Part shown: positions 1 to 5,771 of the stretch, in pieces
How positions within the stretch are numbered: position 1 is the first letter of the stretch
Layout of the letters: the number at the start of each line of letters is the position of its first letter
Origin: Gammaproteobacteria bacterium
GTDB taxonomy: Bacteria > Pseudomonadota > Gammaproteobacteria > Granulosicoccales > Granulosicoccaceae
Direction of reading: 5' to 3'
DNA: 5,771 bases
Assembly (NCBI GenBank): GCA_019634245.1
Contig: JAHQVR010000297.1
Span: 1-5,771 of the forward strand
Translations under genes and position numbers: made by a program
The notes under the pieces: model-generated
Database searches by the model: none
Told to the model about the DNA's origin: nothing
What the model saw: the letters and a program-made list of their open reading frames with translations, nothing else

Positions 1-192
1 ATCGTATTACCAGAAGAATGGGATGCCAGCTTCGGCAAAGCGCTACCCATATTGAGCAAGGGCGAATACATTGATGAATCAGACTTGCCCGCGGTCCAGT
101 CGGTACTCAAGGCAGCTGCCTTTACCTACTTCGCCGGAGCCCTTGCTGACCTTGTAAACATTGGACGCTGGTGGATGATTTTGCGAAGGTGA
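1..192 (+). CDS. Zinc metallopeptidase, YugP family (partial, C-terminal end only)
   Basis: The first reading frame is open from the window edge to a TGA at 190-192, giving 63 C-terminal residues; the start lies outside the window. It begins [18 protein letters not shown], followed by a stretch with [16 protein letters not shown] and a hydrophobic tail ending in RWWMILRR. This pattern (LP-x-E-[FW]-DAS, then ALPIL, then LPxxxxVLxAAAxTY and a last membrane helix) is the characteristic end of the YugP-like neutral zinc metallopeptidases (Zn_peptidase_2 family), which are membrane-anchored proteins. The HExxH zinc site would be further upstream and cannot be checked here. The physiological substrate of the family is poorly known. 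It is in the same orientation as cpdB, 70 bp upstream of the preferred cpdB start, but a promoter between them suggests cpdB does not depend on it. The family call rests on recognising the C-terminal motif. Confidence 0.8.
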   Translation: MVLPEEWDASFGKALPILSKGEYIDESDLPAVQSVLKAAAFTYFAGALADLVNIGRWWMILRR

Positions 193-205
193 CGATTTTG
201 AGCAG

Positions 206-235
206 GTGACAATGCGCGCTGCAGCGGCGTACACT
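206..235 (+). promoter_or_regulatory. Candidate sigma70 promoter for cpdB
   Basis: A -35-like GTGACA at 206-211 (5 of 6 matches to TTGACA) and a -10-like TACACT at 230-235 (4 of 6 matches to TATAAT) are separated by 18 bp of GC-rich sequence. A transcript starting around 242 would have a leader of about 20 nt before the ATG at 263. This is a sequence match only; no regulator site was recognised. If real, it excludes the upstream in-frame GTG at 206, which would fall inside the -35 box. Confidence 0.42.
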
Positions 236-236
236 G

Positions 237-251
237 TTGTGGCACCCACAA
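237..251 (+). promoter_or_regulatory. Short hairpin abutting the cpdB ribosome binding site
   Basis: TTGTGG (237-242) and CCACAA (246-251) form a perfect 6-bp inverted repeat with a 3-nt CAC loop. Its 3' arm covers the first two bases of the Shine-Dalgarno AAGGAG (250-255). It might modestly reduce ribosome access or mark an operator near the transcription start, but if transcription begins near 242 part of the left arm would be missing from the RNA. The function is unproven. Confidence 0.3.
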
Positions 252-255
252 GGAG
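250..255 (+). promoter_or_regulatory. Ribosome binding site of cpdB (decides the start)
   Basis: AAGGAG lies 7 nt before the ATG at 263-265. The alternative in-frame starts, GTG at 206 and ATG at 212, have no comparable site and would add a non-signal-like extension ahead of the twin-arginine leader. This supports the start at 263. Confidence 0.8.
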
Positions 256-262
256 TATCGCT

Positions 263-2245
263 ATGCAAAAACCACGTCATCGCATCTCTCGTCGGCACTT
301 TATTCAGGCAGCTGGCGCTGGCACCACGCTGGCAATGTTACATCCGTTCTCTGTATTCGCAAAAAGCAATCAAGCCCATTTGCGCATAATGGAAACCACC
401 GATTTGCACGTGCATGTGTACCCTTATGACTACTACGGTGACAAGCCAGTCGACAATGTCGGTCTGGCTCGTACCGCGTCGATTATCAAAGCAATCCGGG
501 AGGAAGCCAGCAACAGCATGCTGATTGACAATGGCGATTTTCTGCAAGGCAACCCGATGGGTGACTACATAGCCTACGAAAAAGGCATGTCTGCCGGCGA
601 CATTCATCCAGTGATCGCTGCAATGAACACGCTGAACTTCGATGCTACAACATTAGGAAATCATGAATTCAACTATGGACTCGAATTTCTTGATGCTGCG
701 TTAGCAGGTGCTGACTTTCCTGTTGTATGTGCAAACATTGCAAACGGCAAACTGGCCGCATCCGCCACTGCAGACGCATCGCTGCCGAACGTCAAGCCAT
801 ACGTAATTCTTGAGCGAACTGTAGTGGACGGCGATGGCATGGAACACAGCGTCAACGTTGGCCTGATCGGATTTGTACCGCAGCAAATACTCAATTGGGA
901 CAAGCGTTGGCTGGAAGGCAATATTGAAACTCGCGATATTGTTGCAGCAGCACAAGCGTGGGTTCCACAAATGAAAGAAGCAGGCGCCGATGTGATCATC
1001 GCCCTGTCGCATTCCGGTATTGATGCGTCAAGCCGTGTTGACGGTATGGAGAATGCGTCTTTACATCTTGCCGCAGTTGACGGTATAGATGGTCTGTTAA
1101 CCGGACACCACCACCTGGTTTTCCCCGGAGAAAAATACGCAGAAATGCCTGGCATTGACGCACAAAAAGGCACCCTGTTCGATAAACCCGCCGTAATGGC
1201 AGGGTTCTGGGGCTCTCACCTGGGCTTGATGGATCTGTTACTGGAGAAAAGCGGCAACCAGTGGCAAGTGGTTTCGTTTGAAACCGAAGCTCGTCCTATT
1301 TATGAACGCGTAGAACGCAAAAACGTGGCATTAGTTGAGAGCCAACAGGATGTACTGGATTCTGTTAAAGAAGAACACGATGCGACACTGGCATACGTTC
1401 GACGCGCGGTTGGTAAAACCGCCGCCCCACTGCATTCCTACTTTGCACTGGTGGCGGATGATCCTTCTGTACAGATAGTCAGTCAGGCCCAGACCTGGTA
1501 CATCAGCGACATGATGAAAGGCACACAATGGGAGGGCTTACCTGTTCTATCGGCTGCAGCGCCGTTCAAGGCAGGTGGGCGCGGCGGTCCTGAATACTAC
1601 ACCGATGTGCCTGTTGGTGATATCGCAATCAAGAATGTATCCGACCTTTCTTTGTACCCAAACACGGTCAGAGCCGTCGCTATTTCGGGTGCAGGTGTTA
1701 AAGACTGGCTGGAGCGTTCTGCCGGTATTTTCAATCAGATCAAGCCAGGTTCGGACGATCAACCATTGATTAACGCTGAATTTCCGTCTTATAACTTTGA
1801 TGTTATCGACGGTGTTACCTATCGCATTGATTTGACACAACCATCCCGATACGACCCAAAAGGTGAGAGTCAAAACCCGGATGCAAACCGTATTGTCGAT
1901 TTGCAGTTCGATGGCAAACCGATCGACCCCGAGCAACAGTTTATTGTTGCCACGAATAACTATCGAGCCGGCGGCGGCGGTAACTTCCCAGGGATTGACG
2001 AAGAAGCGATTGTATTCGTAGGTCCGGACACAAACCGTGATGTGATCGTACGATATATTGTTGACAAAGGCACGATCAACCCAAAAGCCGATTCCAACTG
2101 GTCTTTCGCACCGATTGATGGTGCAAGCGTCATTTTTGATACCGGCCCTGCTGGCAAACAGCATGTCTCTGATGTAACAGCTGTAGCGATTGAGCCAGCG
2201 GGTGATGGTGAAGAGGGCTTTGCGCGTTATCGATTTAAACTGTAG
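263..2245 (+). CDS. cpdB: Bifunctional 2',3'-cyclic-nucleotide 2'-phosphodiesterase/3'-nucleotidase, Tat-exported
   Basis: This periplasmic metallophosphoesterase opens 2',3'-cyclic nucleotides to 3'-nucleotides and then removes the 3' phosphate, feeding nucleoside and phosphate salvage. The protein is 660 residues from the ATG at 263, close to the roughly 650 usual for CpdB. Residues 9-14 (SRRHFI) followed by a hydrophobic stretch and a probable cleavage region near VFAKS (31-35) form a twin-arginine signal. The metallophosphatase domain (about 40-340) shows DLH (D47, H49), [13 protein letters not shown] with D92, GNHEFNYG with N133, H134 and E135, the SHSGID histidine H250, and GHHHLVFPG with H282 and H284, all expected dimetal ligands. 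The C-terminal 5'-nucleotidase domain (about 380-620) carries [23 protein letters not shown] and [12 protein letters not shown], typical of CpdB for nucleotide binding. GHHH replaces the more usual GHSH, but the ligand positions are kept. It is intact. Specificity between CpdB and close relatives is inferred from these motifs. Confidence 0.93.
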   Translation: MQKPRHRISRRHFIQAAGAGTTLAMLHPFSVFAKSNQAHLRIMETTDLHVHVYPYDYYGDKPVDNVGLARTASIIKAIREEASNSMLIDNGDFLQGNPMGDYIAYEKGMSAGDIHPVIAAMNTLNFDATTLGNHEFNYGLEFLDAALAGADFPVVCANIANGKLAASATADASLPNVKPYVILERTVVDGDGMEHSVNVGLIGFVPQQILNWDKRWLEGNIETRDIVAAAQAWVPQMKEAGADVIIALSHSGIDASSRVDGMENASLHLAAVDGIDGLLTGHHHLVFPGEKYAEMPGIDAQKGTLFDKPAVMAGFWGSHLGLMDLLLEKSGNQWQVVSFETEARPIYERVERKNVALVESQQDVLDSVKEEHDATLAYVRRAVGKTAAPLHSYFALVADDPSVQIVSQAQTWYISDMMKGTQWEGLPVLSAAAPFKAGGRGGPEYYTDVPVGDIAIKNVSDLSLYPNTVRAVAISGAGVKDWLERSAGIFNQIKPGSDDQPLINAEFPSYNFDVIDGVTYRIDLTQPSRYDPKGESQNPDANRIVDLQFDGKPIDPEQQFIVATNNYRAGGGGNFPGIDEEAIVFVGPDTNRDVIVRYIVDKGTINPKADSNWSFAPIDGASVIFDTGPAGKQHVSDVTAVAIEPAGDGEEGFARYRFKL

Positions 2246-2249
2246 TCGT

Positions 2250-2294
2250 AAAAAGTAAGGTGATGCTCAGGCAGTGAATGTTGCCTGATCATCA
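2250..2294 (-). terminator. Probable terminator in the convergent gap
   Basis: Arms at 2261-2273 and 2282-2294 pair at 12 of 13 positions around an 8-nt loop. On the minus strand the stem is followed 6 nt later by a run of five T (A run at 2250-2254), so it can end the transcript of the ABM gene whose stop is at 2303. On the plus strand there is no T run after the stem, so for cpdB it would at best be a weak or factor-assisted stop. The T run is short and offset, hence moderate confidence. Confidence 0.5.
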
Positions 2295-2302
2295 GCAAAG
2301 CA

Positions 2303-2665
2303 CTATCGCCTGAAACCGTTTTCCATAGTAAAAAAGGTCGGATTCAAACCACCTAACGGCTCTTCCAAGGCAGCAATCTCTGCTGCAGGTGCGTGCACCT
2401 CAAGCAAATCCAGACTGGCAATCGCCAAAGCCTGCTTCAGCAGATCGTCTACATTTTCGAGGTGTTTTAGAATGCCAGCAGCGCTGGTGTAGCTTTCTCG
2501 ACAGTGCGCCCGATTACCGCTAAAACTGAATCCATAGTTGACCACATCAGTTTCAGACCTGGTGCGCTCAACCATTTGTGCACCAAGTGCCTTGAATTCA
2601 TCAAGCTTGCCTTCCTGAACGGTAAAATACGGAACCAGCGAACATACTGTGTCTTCCAACGCCAT
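2303..2665 (-). CDS. ABM-domain protein, putative monooxygenase-like dimeric alpha/beta barrel
   Basis: This is a small soluble protein of 120 residues without signal or membrane segment. Residues 10-95 match the general pattern of the antibiotic biosynthesis monooxygenase (ABM) fold: a first strand LVPYFTVQEGK (10-20), a helix EFKALGAQMVERTRSE (23-38), a strand NYGFSFSG (43-50), the segment HCRESYTSAAGILKHLENV (54-72) before the next helix, and a strand LLEVHAP (87-93). The tail LNPTFF...GFRR resembles a subgroup of ABM-like proteins I recall from proteobacteria. Family members are cofactor-free oxygenases acting on quinols or aromatic compounds, but many are uncharacterised, so the substrate is unknown. 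The ATG at 2663-2665 is preceded by GGAGA (2672-2676) with 6 nt spacing. It lies 123 bp downstream of the sensor kinase in the same direction; a link in function is not shown. Confidence 0.75.
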   Translation of the reverse strand: MALEDTVCSLVPYFTVQEGKLDEFKALGAQMVERTRSETDVVNYGFSFSGNRAHCRESYTSAAGILKHLENVDDLLKQALAIASLDLLEVHAPAAEIAALEEPLGGLNPTFFTMENGFRR

Positions 2666-2694
2666 CGTTATTCTCCAAACTCTCCAATTTGTGG

Positions 2695-2705
2695 GTATCA
2701 GATAC
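2695..2705. promoter_or_regulatory. Short palindrome upstream of the ABM gene
   Basis: GTATCAGATAC is an 11-bp palindrome (5-bp arms, single central A), 29 bp upstream of the ABM start codon. The position suits an operator, but arms this short arise by chance and no convincing -35/-10 pair was found around it. Confidence 0.2.
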
Positions 2706-2788
2706 TACGGTTATTTATTGAATGGATATCTGGGTCCATTGTCCCAGACGTGTATTTTATCGTACAAATAATAAATACGACAGACACG

Positions 2789-4561
2789 TCATTCGTGATC
2801 AGTTACAGCCGATCGAATAGAACGCAAATGATGTTGCAACTGATCGGCATTGCATGGCTTGTGCAATACCGGCAAATTCAATTTATCAATTTCCAGCAGT
2901 CTGTCTGGAGCAATGTCGCCGGTAATGATGATCGCCGGCACGTTGGTTTGGCAATGCTTGCGAATCAATTCCAGCGCATCACCACCGGTTTCATTATCTT
3001 TGAGCCGATAGTCAGTAATGATCGCATCTGGACACGAACCGTACTCGATTAGTTGTTGTATGGCTTCGGCACCAGATTTCGCGATCATAACGCTACAGCC
3101 CCAAGCTTCCAGCAATCCTTCCATGGCAAGCAAAATATGTTCTTCATCATCGATAACAAGCACAAACATATCGTTCAGATTGGCCGGAAAAACACTGTTC
3201 CTGACATCATTTTGAGTCACTTGCGTGCTGTCACCCAACGCAATGTCAACAGTAAAAACTGACCCTTCTCCCACCACCGATTCAACACGCAACGGCATAT
3301 TCAACAGATTACATATGCGATTCACAATCGATAACCCTAAACCCAGTCCTTTTTCCCTGTTGCGTCCCGGGTTATTTAATTGAACAAACTCTTCAAAAAT
3401 GCGATCTCGATTCTCTTCTGGAATGCCAACGCCAGTATCGGATACACTAAGCGACACTTTGTCTCCAACCAGTTCAGTTGCTATGGTGACACTACCGGCC
3501 CGGGTGTATCGATAGGCGTTTTCAACCAGATTCTGTAATACCCTATTTAAAAGCACCGGATCGGAATACACGACAACGTCATCGATATCAACGTTAAGGG
3601 TCAATGGCTTTCCTATTGTCAATTCGTGAAAGCCTGCCGCTATCTCTTCAACCAGCGGCTTAAGGTAAAAATGTTTTTGCCCCAGTTTAATTGTTCCAGC
3701 ATCCAGCGTGGATATATCCAACAAGGCATTAAAAAGCCCCTCGAGTGAGCGAACAGAGTTATCGATGTGCGATACGATTTTCTTTTGCGACTTTGTTTCA
3801 AGCTGCGCGGCAAGCGTTGTGGTAAACATGCTGAGCGATTGCAAAGGTTGTCGCAGATCATGGCTGGCGGCGGCAAAGAATCGAGATTTCGCTTGATTAG
3901 CCTCCTCCGCTTTTTCAAGTGCAGACTCGGTTTTACTGTTTTCAGTTTTGAGGTTTTCTATTAATTCCAAATTCTCAAAGCTGAGTAGAATTAATCGACG
4001 CAGGGCTGTTCGGATGCGAAATGTGTTGATAAAACTAACCGTGAGGTACAGAATAATCAAAGCAGTAATCCAGTAGTTCTGCTGATCACCCTGCAAATAG
4101 AATTTGTAAGCTGTTGGAATTAGAATTGGCGATACAAAAAACAGATAAAGCGGCAGCACACTTGCCATAGTAGCCGAAGCATTGGCAACCAGTCCTGTGT
4201 ATATCATTAGCAGGACAACGCTGAGTACCGGGTTGTCGGCGTGGACATATACAATTCCAAGCACCCCCCACATACAACCTGAAAAAAACACAAGCACAGA
4301 AAAGATGCGTAGCGTCTGATCAACATTGTCGATAGTCAGGGGTGTTTTTTCATACGAGCTGACTTGATAATACCGTGCGGCCAATAAAACAAGAAACACG
4401 ATATACCACGGAATTAAAAAGTCTCTTGGTGCTTGCTGCAGTAGCATTAGCAACAAAATTGTAGACGCGACGAATGTAGCGATTACATTGCTTTTTACAT
4501 TATCGAGCGCTAGTCGAGCCAGAGCAACCGTTACTCGATCTTTAAACAGTCCATCTGTCAT
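2789..4561 (-). CDS. Hybrid sensor histidine kinase/response regulator with six-span membrane input domain
   Basis: This inner-membrane signalling protein of 590 residues should autophosphorylate on a histidine and pass phosphate to its own receiver. Six hydrophobic segments (about 25-42, 47-64, 84-106, 111-129, 133-153 and 163-181) with basic flanks place both ends in the cytoplasm. A charged helical linker (about 192-226) leads to the HisKA domain with SHDLRQPL, H234 being the phosphoacceptor. The HATPase domain (about 333-441) has N-box N348, G1 DTGVGI (375-380), F-box FEEF (389-392) and G2 GLGLGL (405-410). The receiver (about 465-580) has acidic D471-D472, phosphoacceptor D517 in ITDYRL, T547 and K568, so it appears active. 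There is no PAS, GGDEF, Hpt or DNA-binding domain, so output needs a separate partner, none of which lies in this window. The HDLRQPL type resembles NahK-like kinases, but its ligand is unknown. An AAGAG 5 nt before the ATG is a modest ribosome site. Confidence 0.93.
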   Translation of the reverse strand: MTDGLFKDRVTVALARLALDNVKSNVIATFVASTILLLMLLQQAPRDFLIPWYIVFLVLLAARYYQVSSYEKTPLTIDNVDQTLRIFSVLVFFSGCMWGVLGIVYVHADNPVLSVVLLMIYTGLVANASATMASVLPLYLFFVSPILIPTAYKFYLQGDQQNYWITALIILYLTVSFINTFRIRTALRRLILLSFENLELIENLKTENSKTESALEKAEEANQAKSRFFAAASHDLRQPLQSLSMFTTTLAAQLETKSQKKIVSHIDNSVRSLEGLFNALLDISTLDAGTIKLGQKHFYLKPLVEEIAAGFHELTIGKPLTLNVDIDDVVVYSDPVLLNRVLQNLVENAYRYTRAGSVTIATELVGDKVSLSVSDTGVGIPEENRDRIFEEFVQLNNPGRNREKGLGLGLSIVNRICNLLNMPLRVESVVGEGSVFTVDIALGDSTQVTQNDVRNSVFPANLNDMFVLVIDDEEHILLAMEGLLEAWGCSVMIAKSGAEAIQQLIEYGSCPDAIITDYRLKDNETGGDALELIRKHCQTNVPAIIITGDIAPDRLLEIDKLNLPVLHKPCNADQLQHHLRSIRSAVTDHE

Positions 4562-4710
4562 CTTGACTCTTGAGGAATTTACATTCCTGGTCTTTTTCCA
4601 CGAATGAGAATATTCACCGACTACTCGGTTTGGGAGCGCTTGATTTTCCGTGAGCCGCGAATTGCAGAAGGTACGATATCAGAAAGCAGGAAGAATAGTT
4701 GGCTCAGCCA
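4562..4710. other. Intergenic region between kinase and deacetylase, no gene seen
   Basis: The roughly 150 bp between the repeat array and the kinase start hold no supportable gene on either strand. Apart from the AGGAAT palindrome there is a small 5-bp-arm hairpin (ACCGA/TCGGT, 4616-4629). I found no good -35/-10 pair for the kinase on the minus strand, although the length of the gap suggests its promoter lies here. Confidence 0.6.
4573..4588. promoter_or_regulatory. Palindrome AGGAAT-N4-ATTCCT just upstream of the sensor kinase
   Basis: AGGAAT (4573-4578) and ATTCCT (4583-4588) are perfect inverted arms with a TTAC spacer, 12-27 bp before the kinase start codon on the minus strand. It could be a transcription-factor site or a small mRNA hairpin next to the ribosome site. 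No matching regulator is encoded here, and no clear promoter was seen. Confidence 0.3.
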
Positions 4711-4775
4711 CTCTTCTTTTCAATTCATTTTGTCAACGCATTGTCTCAACGCTTTTTCTCAACTCTTTTTCTCAA
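4711..4775 (-). repeat. Five 13-bp direct tandem repeats starting at the deacetylase stop codon
   Basis: Read on the minus strand, 65 bp divide into five consecutive 13-mers: TTGAGAAAAAGAG, TTGAGAAAAAGCG, TTGAGACAATGCG, TTGACAAAATGAA and TTGAAAAGAAGAG. The first two differ at one base and the others drift further with distance from the gene, while TTGA is kept in all five at an exact 13-bp period. The TGA of the first unit is the deacetylase stop codon (4772-4774). The pattern suggests duplication by slippage followed by decay, or a tandem binding site. It contains no terminator-like stem. Confidence 0.85.
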
Positions 4776-5710
4776 CTCATGGGACGAACCAGTCGCCAGG
4801 CAAAACACGGCAGTGAGCTTTCCGACGGAATTCTGCTCAGCAAATACAAATCGTCTGCCAAGTTCACCGTACCCTCATCAGTGGTCACCGCCGACTTGTA
4901 AGTGCTTTTTACCGCTTCGATAGTGGTCTGATCAAAATAACCATTCGGGTAACAAAAATGATTGATGGATCGACTCAGCTGCTGCTCAAGAATCATTCGA
5001 GATTCAACTATTTCAACGTCGAGTGCAGTGTCATTTAGATCTTTGGTAATGGCGTGGTTGGTCGTGTGAGAACCAATCGTGATCAGGTTTTCATCCAGAC
5101 CTCTAAGATCATCCCAGCTCATCATGTCGTACGCATTTTTTTGATCGGCGGATGGGGTAAACGAATGCGTAAGCTCTCGAATGGCTTCCTCCTTTTCACG
5201 TCTTGCCTGGATATCAAGCTCTTTGAGCCAAGTGATTATTGCCTCCAGATCATCGTTACAACCCCATGCTGTAGCGAGTTCTTTTCGCTGCTCAGTGGGC
5301 AGCGACCGAAGCCTTTCACGGGCTTCATGGTTCCATAGCCATGATCCCGACTCTATGAGTCCGGGGCAAACGAAAAAGGTTGCGGGAGTATCAAACTTTT
5401 TTAATATAGGATATGCGTGGACCGCATTATTCCTCAACCCGTCATCAAAAGTTAATACAACCTCATTGCTCAGCGCGGTGCCAGCACTTATTTTTGTGAG
5501 CAGGTGCTCAAGTGAGACAATATTGAAATGCTGCTTGAGAAAGCGTATTTTATTCTCCAGCAATTCGGCAGAATGTTCTCCGTTGCCTATTCCATGAAAC
5601 ATTAAAACTCTGGCCACATTGGCCCGTTTTGCCATCATCGGAGAGAGGTTCAAAGAAAAACACAACCGTTGTGCCACTTCGGATACTTTACGCTTGATAC
5701 GACTGTTCAC
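4772..5710 (-). CDS. Polysaccharide deacetylase family protein (NodB homology domain)
   Basis: This carbohydrate esterase 4-type protein of 312 residues is expected to remove N- or O-acetyl groups from a glycan by a metal-dependent mechanism. The order of motifs fits: VARVLMFHGIG (32-42) at the entry strand, LTFDDG (86-91) with base D89 and metal ligand D90, an insertion of about 75 helical residues (120-195), MSWDDL, then SHTTNH (214-219) with metal ligands H215 and H219, CYPNG (253-257), and the closing LSRIP (291-295). No signal peptide or membrane helix is evident, so the protein is probably cytoplasmic or loosely membrane-associated, as in many exopolysaccharide-cluster deacetylases. The start is a GTG (5708-5710) only 5 bp after the stop of the preceding partial gene; GGAAG lies 13 nt away, rather far, so coupled translation is likely. 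The ATGs at codons 25-26 have no ribosome site. Substrate unknown. Confidence 0.88.
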   Translation of the reverse strand: MNSRIKRKVSEVAQRLCFSLNLSPMMAKRANVARVLMFHGIGNGEHSAELLENKIRFLKQHFNIVSLEHLLTKISAGTALSNEVVLTFDDGLRNNAVHAYPILKKFDTPATFFVCPGLIESGSWLWNHEARERLRSLPTEQRKELATAWGCNDDLEAIITWLKELDIQARREKEEAIRELTHSFTPSADQKNAYDMMSWDDLRGLDENLITIGSHTTNHAITKDLNDTALDVEIVESRMILEQQLSRSINHFCYPNGYFDQTTIEAVKSTYKSAVTTDEGTVNLADDLYLLSRIPSESSLPCFAWRLVRPMS

Positions 5711-5715
5711 GTTGT

Positions 5716-5771
5716 TTACTTAGCTTCCATGATCATCGTAATTAAGGTCCTACGCTCTCCTATCCAGCTAA
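5716..5771 (-). CDS. Possible C-terminal end of an unidentified gene (partial)
   Basis: On the minus strand one frame is open from the window edge to a TAA at 5716-5718, encoding the 17-residue tail SWIGERRTLITMIMEAK. The stop sits 5 bp before the GTG of the deacetylase, the spacing expected for adjacent genes in one operon. A gene for glycan synthesis would fit the context, but the tail is too short to identify. An open frame of this length can also occur by chance. Confidence 0.4.
   Translation of the reverse strand, partial: SWIGERRTLITMIMEAK

Noticed and set aside
673..1173. Minus-strand open frame of 166 codons inside cpdB
   Set aside because: It is a shadow of the metallophosphatase coding frame, low in complexity, with no ribosome site or recognisable motif.
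1547..2164. Minus-strand open frame of 205 codons inside cpdB
   Set aside because: It is antisense to a clearly coding gene with all family motifs; its translation is rich in cysteine, arginine and tryptophan and shows no domain pattern.
2729..2748. TCTGGG/CCCAGA hairpin with an 8-nt loop between the kinase and ABM genes, considered as a terminator
   Set aside because: The stem is only 6 bp and no T run follows it on either strand, so it is not a convincing intrinsic terminator.
2504..3052. Plus-strand open frame of 182 codons spanning the ABM start, the gap and the receiver end of the kinase
   Set aside because: It crosses two well-supported minus-strand genes and the gap between them, and its translation has no family-like features.
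4697..4712. Imperfect hairpin (AGTTGGCT/AGCCACT) just beyond the repeats, considered as the deacetylase terminator
   Set aside because: The stem has a bulge and a very small loop, and there is no T run after it on the minus strand.
4731..4736. Exact TTGACA on the minus strand within repeat unit four, considered as a -35 box for the kinase
   Set aside because: No acceptable -10 sequence occurs 15-19 bp downstream, and the match is explained by the TTGA core of the repeat.
4711..4775. The 13-bp array considered as a CRISPR or iteron origin
   Set aside because: Units are contiguous with no spacers, which excludes CRISPR, and there is no Rep gene, DnaA box or AT-rich melting region nearby to support iterons.
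4604..4923. Several short plus-strand open frames of 70-83 codons over the gap and deacetylase end
   Set aside because: They translate the repeat array and the antisense of the deacetylase, overlap each other in three frames, and have no ribosome sites or motifs.

Overview
The window looks like chromosomal DNA from a Gram-negative bacterium, most likely a gammaproteobacterium and possibly marine. This is inferred from gene content only: a periplasmic CpdB-type nucleotidase, a membrane hybrid histidine kinase and a NodB-type polysaccharide deacetylase. No rRNA or other strict taxonomic marker is present. Base composition looks moderate and even, and I see no insertion sequence, tRNA, rRNA or CRISPR array.

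Left part, plus strand: the window opens inside the C-terminal end of a YugP-type membrane zinc metallopeptidase (ends at 192). After a short gap with a plausible sigma70 promoter and a hairpin touching the ribosome binding site comes a complete cpdB gene (263-2245). It encodes a 660-residue bifunctional 2',3'-cyclic-nucleotide phosphodiesterase/3'-nucleotidase with a twin-arginine export signal.

Right part, minus strand: four collinear genes read leftwards. They are the last codons of an unidentified gene at the window edge (5771-5716), a polysaccharide deacetylase (5710-4772), a hybrid sensor kinase with six predicted membrane spans, kinase core and receiver (4561-2789), and a small antibiotic-biosynthesis-monooxygenase (ABM) domain protein (2665-2303). 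The cpdB and ABM genes converge on a shared 57-bp gap containing a hairpin that probably terminates the minus-strand transcript.

Functionally this is a mosaic of ordinary housekeeping and accessory genes rather than one pathway. CpdB scavenges nucleotides in the periplasm, the deacetylase modifies a surface or exported glycan, and the kinase senses an unknown membrane-associated cue. The ABM protein is probably a small redox or detoxification enzyme. Gaps of 210 and 123 bp between the three complete minus-strand genes argue against a tight operon. The edge gene and the deacetylase, 5 bp apart, do look translationally coupled.

I found no convincing new multi-gene system. The most unusual element is a run of five 13-bp tandem repeats beginning within the deacetylase stop codon. 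Next are the short palindromes just upstream of the kinase and ABM genes, and a kinase whose sensor domain and phosphorelay partner are not identifiable here.
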